Source: Candidatus Krumholzibacteriia bacterium (GTDB taxonomy: Bacteria; Krumholzibacteriota; Krumholzibacteriia; LZORAL124-64-63). Taken from it: a stretch of DNA of 64,000 bases. The notes beneath the pieces were generated by a model. That model was not told the DNA's origin and did not search any database. It saw only the letters and a program-made list of their open reading frames with translations. Position numbers and translations under genes: made by a program. The DNA lies in NCBI GenBank assembly GCA_016744705.1, contig JADGDU010000002.1, forward strand, positions 62,001 to 126,000, written 5' to 3'. Shown one piece after another: positions 55,368 through 63,008 of the stretch (positions are counted from its first letter, which is position 1; the number at the start of each line of letters is the position of its first letter).

Positions 55368-56186
55368 TTATGGACAGAGCGTATTCATTTGATATTCATC
55401 CCAACAGGCTTCGATTCCCTCGTTGTAGTCGGGCACTCTCAAGCTGCCGCTGCCTGAGGCATTCCAACGGATGAAACTGCTCTCGCCACCGTCGCCCAGA
55501 GTGAATTCTATGCTGAAATTGGGGTCCTGGTCTATAAAGCGAAGTTGGTCGCCTTCTTGACCTTCATCATGGCTCAGGAAATTCAGGAAATGACCTTCGC
55601 CCTGAACGCCCCAGCTGATTTCACCGCTGATCGGGTAGGCGGGATCGTCCAGGTCATGGAAACTCCACTGACCTTCTTCTCCATTTTCACTGGAAGTTCC
55701 AAAGAACCAGAGGACTTCCTGTTCGTAGCCCTGAGGAATGAGACTCAGTTCCCATTCAACCACATCACCGGCGGGCAATCCGCGCAGAACAACTGTCGCC
55801 TCCAGGGAACCATGGGTCCATAGGTAGGTCCAGACCCATGTTCCGTCAGGATCGGCTACCGGTACCGTGTGCACGGCTGCCGAAAAAGCCTGAACCGGAG
55901 CGGCCAGAACAAGGTGAGCCATGACATCCAGGACCACCGAGCGCAAATAGGCATTGAGGAAGTGGTCATACTCGCCATCTGATTTTTCCAATCCCTGAGC
56001 AGATTCAAAGAAACCAAAATCGAAGACCAATTGCTGGCTGTCAGGAAGAATGGGGGCAGTGTTGATATTGCTCTCGGGTGTGTTGCTGTCTTCGCTGCAA
56101 CCCGCCAGTTGGGTCAGCAGAATGATCATTAAAGCGGCCAGGGCGAGAAAGCTGGTGCCGTTTCGCAGGGAGTGGTTGGTATGCAT
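55368..56186 (-). CDS. Lipoprotein of unknown function
   Basis: A 272-residue lipoprotein. ATG 56186 follows AAGGAG by eight bases; the frame is open further upstream, but without a ribosome site. The signal ends in a lipobox LAGC with Cys30. The mature part begins with a Ser/Asn-rich linker, then beta-rich sequence with many Trp and Gly (DGTWVWTYLWTHGSLEATVVL-type strands, VVEWELSLIPQ, SGEISWGVQGEGHFLNFL). No family is recognised. It is divergent from the TonB operon, with a shared control region. Confidence 0.75.
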   Translation of the reverse strand: MHTNHSLRNGTSFLALAALMIILLTQLAGCSEDSNTPESNINTAPILPDSQQLVFDFGFFESAQGLEKSDGEYDHFLNAYLRSVVLDVMAHLVLAAPVQAFSAAVHTVPVADPDGTWVWTYLWTHGSLEATVVLRGLPAGDVVEWELSLIPQGYEQEVLWFFGTSSENGEEGQWSFHDLDDPAYPISGEISWGVQGEGHFLNFLSHDEGQEGDQLRFIDQDPNFSIEFTLGDGGESSFIRWNASGSGSLRVPDYNEGIEACWDEYQMNTLCP

Positions 56187-56560
56187 GTCGGGGGCTCCTT
56201 GAGTCGGGGTGAATGCGTTTCCACCATCGTTGCAAAGGATGTTCCAAACGTGAATTTGGAAACAACATTCCCCTAACTGCCAACAGTGCAGTTGATTGTC
56301 TCGCTTCAAAGAATCAGAGCCAGCCCTTGGCGACTGTGCCAAGTTGCCACAACTGCGGTGATACGGAACAGAATTCACAGCTTCCCTGTGTGAAGACACG
56401 CAACACTTCGGAGCGACGAATGGCACAGTCTCCCCCACGGCAACGCCGTAAGTGACTCTATATCTAGGCATTGCATCGTTTAGACTTTTACTGTAATCAA
56501 TGGCACATCCAATGCAATAGGGTAGACAAATTACCAATCCCTTTTGTTTTGGAGGTCCCA
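56187..56560. promoter_or_regulatory. 374-base control region between a lipoprotein gene and the TonB operon
   Basis: No gene is supported here. Two dyads stand out: TTGGC-N6-GCCAA (56327-56342), and ATTGCAT (56470-56476) with ATGCAAT (56512-56518) flanking TGTAAT (56492-56497), a -10-like box for exbB. The second dyad could be an operator around the promoter. No Fur box was recognised. Confidence 0.4.
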
Positions 56561-57226
56561 ATGTTTATGACAATCGCACGATTCTTTCAGTCAGGTGGCC
56601 CGATGATGTGGGTCATCCTCGCCATCGGAGCCGGAGCCTTAAGTATCATCCTGGAACGCCTGTTTTTCTTTTACCGCCAAGGTTCCCTGCAGGCCGATGA
56701 GCTGGCCTCCAAAACCGCCGCCCGCATCACCGACCAGGAAATCTCCGAAGCCATGAAAGACTTGATAACCGATGATGGCCCCACACGCCAACTCATGCGC
56801 CGGGCTACTGAATTAGCCTGGGAAGGGGAAGATGCCGACGGTATCCAGCGGGCAGTAGAGGAGCTGGCCATGCGGCAAATGCCTCGCTTCGGTCACCGCC
56901 TTAACTATTTGGCTATGCTGGCCAATGTGGCCACCCTGGCCGGATTGCTGGGAACGATTTTTGGGCTGCAGCAGAGTTTCAGCGCCCTGGCTGTGGCCGA
57001 GGCCGCCCAAAAAGCAACAGTTCTGGCTGCCGGAATTTCTCAGGCCATGAACACCACCGCCTTTGGTTTGATGGTGGCTTTGCCCTGCCTCATGGTGCAC
57101 GCCCGTCTGGCCAGTATGGCCTCTCGCCGCAGTGACGATTGTGATGCGGGCGTGACCAAGCTTTTGAATTTCTTCCAGGCCCGTGATCGCCAACGTTACC
57201 GCGTCATCAACCGTAAGGAAGCGTAG
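56561..57226 (+). CDS. exbB: ExbB-type proton channel subunit
   Basis: A 221-residue MotA/TolQ/ExbB protein from ATG 56561 (TGGAGG five bases upstream; the longer frame has no ribosome site). The first helix is MMWVILAIGAGALSIIL, then a cytoplasmic loop, then LANVATLAGLLGTIFGLQQSF and the third helix AMNTTAFGLMVALPCLMVH with the conserved Thr/Ala-rich turn. With ExbD it turns the proton gradient into TonB motion in the inner membrane. It leads an operon of six genes. Confidence 0.93.
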   Translation: MFMTIARFFQSGGPMMWVILAIGAGALSIILERLFFFYRQGSLQADELASKTAARITDQEISEAMKDLITDDGPTRQLMRRATELAWEGEDADGIQRAVEELAMRQMPRFGHRLNYLAMLANVATLAGLLGTIFGLQQSFSALAVAEAAQKATVLAAGISQAMNTTAFGLMVALPCLMVHARLASMASRRSDDCDAGVTKLLNFFQARDRQRYRVINRKEA

Positions 57227-57233
57227 GCTCGTC

Positions 57234-57716
57234 ATGCGTAAAATGAACTCATCGCTCACTCAAAGTCGTCCCTCCCGAGCTGCGCAAATTGCTGATCTGG
57301 ATGTGACGCCAGTTATGAACATGTTCATCATCCTGATCCCCTTTTTGATCAGCATGTCGGCCTTCACCCACCTGGCCTCTCATAGCTTTGACTTACCAGG
57401 AGATGAAGGCACCGAGCACGCCAGTGAGCAAAAAGACATGCCCCTGACCATCGTGCTTGGGCCCCAACAAGCGCTACTCGTACAGGGTGATGTGGAGTTG
57501 CAGCGAATCTATTGGACGGAGAATGAATCTTCTTTTGGCCCCCTCGTGGCCTTTCTGCAAACGCGAACTTTGGAGAAGATTGTGGTGGCTGTCGATGGAG
57601 CCGTTCTCACAGCCCAGGTGGTCTCCTGTTTGGATGCCTGCCGGGCTGCCGGTTGCCAGGACGTGGGCCTGGCTGACGGAAGCGGCGTCCTGGCGGTGGA
57701 AGAGGTTCAACTATGA
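57234..57716 (+). CDS. exbD: ExbD-like protein 1
   Basis: A 160-residue ExbD/TolR protein. One transmembrane helix follows the family motif DLDVTPVMNMFIILIPFLI; the proton-carrying Asp of the usual D-hh-hhLLIFF block is shifted, since the first half of this helix reads VTPVMNMF. The periplasmic part ends with a compact alpha/beta TolR-like domain (IVVAVDGAVLTAQVVSCLDACRAAG-type). It lies 7 bases after exbB. A second ExbD follows with a 4-base overlap. Confidence 0.87.
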   Translation: MRKMNSSLTQSRPSRAAQIADLDVTPVMNMFIILIPFLISMSAFTHLASHSFDLPGDEGTEHASEQKDMPLTIVLGPQQALLVQGDVELQRIYWTENESSFGPLVAFLQTRTLEKIVVAVDGAVLTAQVVSCLDACRAAGCQDVGLADGSGVLAVEEVQL

Positions 57717-58171
57717 TCAGGAATGCAAAAGGATGGCGTCCCGCTGATGATACACCGGCCCGTCTGCAACTCACCAGCCTGGTGGATATGATGGTCATCC
57801 TGGTGGTCTTTCTGCTGATGAGTTTTTCGGTGGAAGGTCAGTTGGTCACCCCCGCCGAGGGCTTGGAGCTCTCTCCATCCCAAAGTGAAATCCCCGTTGT
57901 GGCCGGCCTTGTGCTGGAAGTGGGGTTGCAGCAGGTGCGTTTGGCAGGTCAGGTTCTTCTGGATGCAGAAACGCTGGCCCAGCCGGACATGTCTGCTCTC
58001 GACCCTCTGCGTTTGGCCCTCAAGCAATGGCCCCAACCAGTAGGAGAAAATCCTGTCCTGATGCAGGTGGATCGAAGAGTGCCGTACAGCTTTCTCAGCC
58101 GAATCCTGGCCGTGTGCAGCGAAACGGGTTGGCAGAATCTATCCCTGGTGGTTTTAGGGGCGGGGTCATGA
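57713..58171 (+). CDS. exbD: ExbD-like protein 2
   Basis: A 152-residue second ExbD. It has the fuller motif LQLTSLVDMMVILVVFLLM, with Asp in the helix at the expected proton-binding place, and a short periplasmic domain ending NLSLVVLGAGS. ATG 57713 overlaps the first ExbD stop (ATGA). Two different ExbDs beside one ExbB suggest a hetero-oligomer, as in other gliding or TonB-rich bacteria. Confidence 0.88.
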   Translation: MIRNAKGWRPADDTPARLQLTSLVDMMVILVVFLLMSFSVEGQLVTPAEGLELSPSQSEIPVVAGLVLEVGLQQVRLAGQVLLDAETLAQPDMSALDPLRLALKQWPQPVGENPVLMQVDRRVPYSFLSRILAVCSETGWQNLSLVVLGAGS

Positions 58172-59010
58172 TTCTCAATAATCAAACTTACTCTTCCGGC
58201 AGCTTAGTCCGATATGCTCAGCCTGAAACGAAAACTAACGATTCAAGGCACCAACTGGCCATGGTCTGGACTCCCCTGCTGCTGTGTCTGCTTTTGGGCT
58301 GGGCCCTGTCCGCCATGGATGTGCCATCCCATTGGGTTAACCATCAAGGCAATAATCAAGCCATCAAGGTCTCCCTGGATGCCTTTCGGCCACCCGAAAA
58401 GCCTTCGCCAATAGTGGAACCAATGGCCGAACCCATCCCTGAACTCATTCCCGTTCTGGATGCGGAAACCATCCTTCAGGCCCCTGATGAAAAACCTCGT
58501 TTGGAGGAACCAAAATCTGCTCCTGTGGTGCAGCCCAACGTGGCCCAGGAACCGGCAGCCACTGCCCCGGCCCGCCGCATCTATGGTGTGCGGAAAATTT
58601 ATGCTCAGGGGCTGGGCTCTTCTTCTGAGGCATCCGGGGGGTTGGTCACCAAACGCGGCAATACTCTCAATGGACGGCGTGACACTTTGACAGCCACCGA
58701 AGCGGATCTGCAAGGGGAATTGGCGGCCCTCAGCTCAGTGGACCAGGCCCCACAGCCGGTGCACCGCGTCAAACCCGAATACTCCGAAGCCATGCTGTCC
58801 GCCCAAGTTCGCGGGGAAGTCACAGCCTACCTCCTGGTAGATGTGGACGGCTCTGTGCAGGACGTAAAAATCACCGAAGATATTGGCCATGATTCCCGGC
58901 AGGTAGCAGCCCGGGCTTTACGCCAATTTCGTTTCAAACCCGCCAGCCGGCAGGGCCAGCCCGTGGCCGTCTGGATTCTTCATCGCATTCGTTTCGAATT
59001 CCAACAATAG
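58168..59010 (+). CDS. tonB: TonB energy transducer
   Basis: A 280-residue TonB whose ATG 58168 overlaps the ExbD2 stop (ATGA). The N-terminus is cytoplasmic, one helix follows (about 32-52, LLLCLLLGWALSAM), then a Pro/Glu-rich periplasmic spacer (RPPEKPSPIVEPMAEPIPE). The TonB C-terminal domain covers about 195-280, with VKPEYSEAMLSAQVRGEV, LVDVDGSVQDVKI, ALRQFRFKPASRQGQPV and VWILHRIRFEF. It would energise the receptor encoded 14 bases downstream. Confidence 0.93.
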   Translation: MILNNQTYSSGSLVRYAQPETKTNDSRHQLAMVWTPLLLCLLLGWALSAMDVPSHWVNHQGNNQAIKVSLDAFRPPEKPSPIVEPMAEPIPELIPVLDAETILQAPDEKPRLEEPKSAPVVQPNVAQEPAATAPARRIYGVRKIYAQGLGSSSEASGGLVTKRGNTLNGRRDTLTATEADLQGELAALSSVDQAPQPVHRVKPEYSEAMLSAQVRGEVTAYLLVDVDGSVQDVKITEDIGHDSRQVAARALRQFRFKPASRQGQPVAVWILHRIRFEFQQ

Positions 59011-59024
59011 AGCAAAGGTCAATC

Positions 59025-61694
59025 ATGAAAAGATGGTTCATTCTCTCGGTGTATGCAGTGCTGGCACTGTCCATGGCCGGCGCTGGACAAGCGCAGGAGG
59101 ATCCTGAATCCCCCAGCCTGCAACCCGCCGCCCCGGATGTGGAGCCGGAACTGGTTCATTTTGTGGAAGCAGAATACCCGCCTCTGGCCCTGCGTGAAGG
59201 CCGTGAGGGTCAGGTCATTTTGGAGCTTCTGGTCAATGCCGCCGGCGCCGTAGATACGGTGATGGTCCTTGTTGGGCTGGCCCCAGATCTGGATGAAGCG
59301 GCCATCGTTGCCGCAGGAGATTGCCGGTTTTCCCCAGCCATGGCCGAAGGCCAACCCGTGCCCGTCTACCTTCAGTTTGCCTACACCTTTTCGGTGCAAC
59401 AACAAGCTGCCACCATGGACGAGCGGGTGAATCTGCGAGGCAAAGTTGTGGAAATGGGAACACGGCAATCCATTGGCGCGGCCATGGTCGTGGCCACATT
59501 TGTGCAACCCGATACCAGCGCCCTCAATATCCCCTGGCCCCATTACCGGCAGCGACTCGGGGAAATGCCTGGCCAATTTCATGAAGAGGGCCGTCTGGTT
59601 ACTTTTGCTGACTCAACCGGTCACTTTTCCTTTCGGGCTCTGCCACCGGGTACGGTGGAACTCTCTTTCCCCAACGCCGGCTATCGGCCATTGGTCACTG
59701 CAGAAGAAGTGATAGCCGGTGAACTCATTGAGGGTGTTTTTCGCCTGGAGCGCACCCAATACAACGAGTATGAAATCGTGGTCTATGGTCGGGGACCGGA
59801 AAAAGAAGTTTCCCGGCAGAGTTTGTCGGTGCAGGAAGTGGAGCGCTTACCGGGGTTTGGCGGAGACGTTATAAAATCTCTGCAGGCCCTGCCCGGAGTG
59901 GCTCGTCCCACCATGGACAACCCCGGAGCCGTGGTGGTGCGTGGCAGCGGCAACTACGATACGCGTTTTTTCCTCGATGGGGTAGACATACCCACCCTGT
60001 TCCACTTTGGAGGTGTAAAAAGCACCTACAACAGCCTCAGCCTGGGCAGCATGGATCTGTATCCCGGCGGCTTTGGCACTCGTTACGGAGGCTGTGTGGG
60101 GGGTGTGGTCGAACTCCGGGGACGCCCCGCCAAGGAGGATCGCTGGCACACCACTCTGGATGTCAGCCTCCTGGATGGGTCCTTCCACACCGAAGGCCCA
60201 CTGGGCAAAGGATTTGGTCTGACCATCAGTGGACGCCGCAGCTTCGTGGGTGAATTGGCCGAAGCCGCCTTAAAAAACAACGACGATGTGAACATGACAG
60301 TGGCCCCTTATTACTGGGACACCGTAGCCCGTCTGGATTACGGTACAAAAACAGATCACCGATTCTTCCTCACCTATTTTGCCGCCAGGGACCGCATGAA
60401 AATGGTGGTACCCGATGAAAACCACGGCAGTCCGGAAGTCAACGAAGCGGTGGATTCCATCGAAATGGATCTAAGCTTCTCACGATTGATCTTTGGCTAT
60501 GATGCTGATTTTGGCGAGCGTTTCAGCAATGAGCTGCGCCTGGCCGCCGGACGGGAATCCAATTCAGGACATGTCATGGGAGAGTTCAGCTTCGAAAGCA
60601 AAGGTCCCACTTACAGTTTACGCAATGACCTGGCCTACAAAATGAACCCCCAGCTTGTGGCTCACCTGGGTGCCGACCTGGTTTTCAGCCCTTTCGATTA
60701 TGAAGTAAAAGTCAACGGCTACCCCGCTTCCAAATTAGAAGACAAGGAATTTTCAGACCTGGGCTCTTACCTCAATTTCGAGTGGCGTCCCGCACCCAAC
60801 CTGCTGATCACGCCGGGAATTCGGTATGATTATTATCAGCACCTGAATCAGGGACAGATGAGTGTGCGGGCAGCAGCCCGCTGGGATTACCGTAAAAACC
60901 AAACACTGACGGCTTCGGCGGGAACCTACAACCAGGCCCCCCAACCCATGGGCCAAAGTACGGATCCTGTCTATGGCAATCCCGACCTGCCGCCAACCCT
61001 GGCCCGGCACTTCACCCTGGGCCACGAGTGGCGCATGACCGACAGACTCAGCCTGAAAGTGGAGGGTTACCACAACACCCAAAATCAGATTCCTGCTTTT
61101 GCCGACACCAACGATCTGAATTTTCTGCCCGATGCCGACGGCCGCATGTATGGCCTGGAATTCATGCTGCGCCATGAATCGGATGGCGGATTCTTTGGTT
61201 GGCTGGCCTATAGCCTGGGTCGCAGTGAACGCCGCTTCGCCCGTGATCCCGGCAATGGCATGAGCTGGGATGCTGACGCCTGGGTTCTGCACGACATGGA
61301 CCAGACCCATCACGTAGAAGCGGTGGGTAGCTGGAAGCTGGGCAACAACTGGTCCTTCGGCACGCGGATGCAGTATGTCTCAGGTGTCCCCCAAACCCCC
61401 ATCCTGGGTTATACCGGCAACGAATACGAATTTGATGGCGACACCGGCAGCTATGTCCCCGTTGAAGGCGAGTATCTCTCTGATCGCATGGATCCCTATT
61501 TCCGCATGGATCTCCGGGTGGACAAAAAGTTCATCAAAAAGAGCACCATCTGGTCGGTATATCTCGACCTTCAGAATGCCAACTATTTCGTCTACAACAG
61601 TCCCGAAGGATTCACTTACAACTACGACCACTCGAAACGCCAGGAGTTCGGCTGGATCTTCGTGCCCGCCCTTGGTGTTCGTGTGGAATTTTAG
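59025..61694 (+). CDS. TonB-dependent receptor with an extra N-terminal TonB-C domain
   Basis: An 889-residue outer-membrane receptor with a signal peptide (1-25, GQAQ). Residues about 40-125 look like a TonB C-terminal domain (VEAEYPPLALREGREGQVIL, DCRFSPAMAEGQPVPVYL), which is unusual. A carboxypeptidase-regulatory-like domain (about 133-240) follows, then the plug (GVARPTMDNPGAVVVRGSGNYDT region, LDGVDIP, FGTRYGGCVGGVVEL) and a 22-strand-type barrel ending GVRVEF. It takes up an unknown ligand; no siderophore or B12 gene is near. Its stop lies in the ribosome site of the next lipoprotein gene. Confidence 0.9.
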   Translation: MKRWFILSVYAVLALSMAGAGQAQEDPESPSLQPAAPDVEPELVHFVEAEYPPLALREGREGQVILELLVNAAGAVDTVMVLVGLAPDLDEAAIVAAGDCRFSPAMAEGQPVPVYLQFAYTFSVQQQAATMDERVNLRGKVVEMGTRQSIGAAMVVATFVQPDTSALNIPWPHYRQRLGEMPGQFHEEGRLVTFADSTGHFSFRALPPGTVELSFPNAGYRPLVTAEEVIAGELIEGVFRLERTQYNEYEIVVYGRGPEKEVSRQSLSVQEVERLPGFGGDVIKSLQALPGVARPTMDNPGAVVVRGSGNYDTRFFLDGVDIPTLFHFGGVKSTYNSLSLGSMDLYPGGFGTRYGGCVGGVVELRGRPAKEDRWHTTLDVSLLDGSFHTEGPLGKGFGLTISGRRSFVGELAEAALKNNDDVNMTVAPYYWDTVARLDYGTKTDHRFFLTYFAARDRMKMVVPDENHGSPEVNEAVDSIEMDLSFSRLIFGYDADFGERFSNELRLAAGRESNSGHVMGEFSFESKGPTYSLRNDLAYKMNPQLVAHLGADLVFSPFDYEVKVNGYPASKLEDKEFSDLGSYLNFEWRPAPNLLITPGIRYDYYQHLNQGQMSVRAAARWDYRKNQTLTASAGTYNQAPQPMGQSTDPVYGNPDLPPTLARHFTLGHEWRMTDRLSLKVEGYHNTQNQIPAFADTNDLNFLPDADGRMYGLEFMLRHESDGGFFGWLAYSLGRSERRFARDPGNGMSWDADAWVLHDMDQTHHVEAVGSWKLGNNWSFGTRMQYVSGVPQTPILGYTGNEYEFDGDTGSYVPVEGEYLSDRMDPYFRMDLRVDKKFIKKSTIWSVYLDLQNANYFVYNSPEGFTYNYDHSKRQEFGWIFVPALGVRVEF

Positions 61695-61704
61695 GAGGTT
61701 GGCC

Positions 61705-62856
61705 ATGAAAAAGCTGATTCTATTAGCCCTATTGAGCAGTCTTTTGCTGGGCATCACCGCCTGCAGCGAAGGCTTCCCCGACGAAGAGATGCACTTTGGT
61801 ACCGAAAATAAAACCCGACCTTATGCCGTCATCATCGACCCACCTGAAGCAGCTCCGGGCGACACCGTTTTAGTGACACTGTACGCCCAGACTCCCGATC
61901 TGCAGCAGCTGGATATCTCTTGGCGGGTGGCCCTGGATTACGACATCGGTTTGTATGATGAGGACAAAACCGAAGGCCGTTTCCTGGATATAGACGTGCC
62001 CCCCGCGGTGGTGGATGAAGATGGTTTTCTAACTCAGGTCTTCTCATGGGTGGTGCCCGATTCGGTGCACCAAATCACCTCCGCCATTCCCACCGTCCTG
62101 ACCGATCCGGCCATGATCTATTTGGCAGAGGAACTGATTGGTCCCGAGGCAGGCTCGCCTCCCGCCAAGCTGGCGGTGGATGCCTGGTTGAAGGCACTCA
62201 CCGCCCAGGACATGGAAGAGATGTCCCCCATCCAGCGCACCGGAACCTGGGCCCTGGCTGACATCTTCTCCTGCCAGATCCGTTTCAGGGTGGCCATGTG
62301 GGATGAGCTCCACCTGGATGTGACACGCAATTTGACCGTGCGTCATACGGGGCGTCTGGGAGGACCAAATATGAACCACAATGCGGATGTCGATGAATTT
62401 AAGCTCACGGCTTTGCACAAAATTGATGCCACCAAAGATGATTTGGAAGATCCGCAAGTGGCCCGTACTGAATTTGACCTGTTGCCTTCCGGGGAGAATG
62501 AAATCCCACTGGATGCCAACTGGACTTATTACATATCGACCGGTTTCCACCCCCAGCAATACACCTCTCCTTTTGATCCTTCGTTGGTGCTTCAGGAGCA
62601 GGCCGAGTACCGGTGGTATTTCTATCGAAAAGACGCACCCGCATCGGGTCACCAGTTTTATCAGACTGAAGATGGAGAAGAAGCCGAGATGTGGAATCTG
62701 GAAGAAGAAGTGCGTATTAATCCGGCGAGTTCAGGTTCTGTTTTTCGGGTGGTTTCGGTTCTGCGTGATGAACGCGGCGAATGGAAAATGTACCATGCTG
62801 TGCCGGGCACTGAAGTCACCGAAAGGACCTTGCGCTTTGTGGACCAGACACCCTGA
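61705..62856 (+). CDS. TonB-operon lipoprotein of unknown function
   Basis: A 383-residue lipoprotein from ATG 61705, with TAGGAGG seven bases upstream, partly made of the receptor's stop. The lipobox is ITAC with Cys20. Near the N-terminus AVIIDPPEAAPGDTVLVTLYAQTPD looks like an Ig-like strand pair; the rest is beta-rich with several Asp/Glu-rich loops (DDLEDPQVART, DGEEAEMWNLEEE). No family is recognised. Placement after the receptor suggests a surface-exposed or periplasmic partner that binds the same ligand, like SusD or SusE, though it lacks SusD's helical character. Confidence 0.8.
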   Translation: MKKLILLALLSSLLLGITACSEGFPDEEMHFGTENKTRPYAVIIDPPEAAPGDTVLVTLYAQTPDLQQLDISWRVALDYDIGLYDEDKTEGRFLDIDVPPAVVDEDGFLTQVFSWVVPDSVHQITSAIPTVLTDPAMIYLAEELIGPEAGSPPAKLAVDAWLKALTAQDMEEMSPIQRTGTWALADIFSCQIRFRVAMWDELHLDVTRNLTVRHTGRLGGPNMNHNADVDEFKLTALHKIDATKDDLEDPQVARTEFDLLPSGENEIPLDANWTYYISTGFHPQQYTSPFDPSLVLQEQAEYRWYFYRKDAPASGHQFYQTEDGEEAEMWNLEEEVRINPASSGSVFRVVSVLRDERGEWKMYHAVPGTEVTERTLRFVDQTP

Positions 62857-62882
62857 TGGTGATCAGGGGTAGAATTTAATCG

Positions 62883-62920
62883 GGGTTTCATGGGGTCTCT
62901 GCCAAGGCCTCATGAAACCC
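62883..62920 (+). terminator. Terminator of the TonB operon
   Basis: GGGTTTCATG (62883-62892) and CATGAAACCC (62911-62920) pair perfectly around an 18-base loop, with CTTTTTC about ten bases later. It lies shortly after the lipoprotein stop. Good stem, slightly distant T tract. Confidence 0.7.
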
Positions 62921-63008
62921 AGTGCATCCTTTTTCTCCCCTTGGATTAATAATTGCTGTTTCCCCAAGACCAGGCAACCATATGGGTCATATGCCAGCGG
63001 GGGATTTC

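Noticed and set aside
56187-56561. N-terminal extension of the minus-strand lipoprotein to 397 residues
   Set aside because: It lacks a ribosome site, and the lipobox signal starts at the internal ATG that has one.
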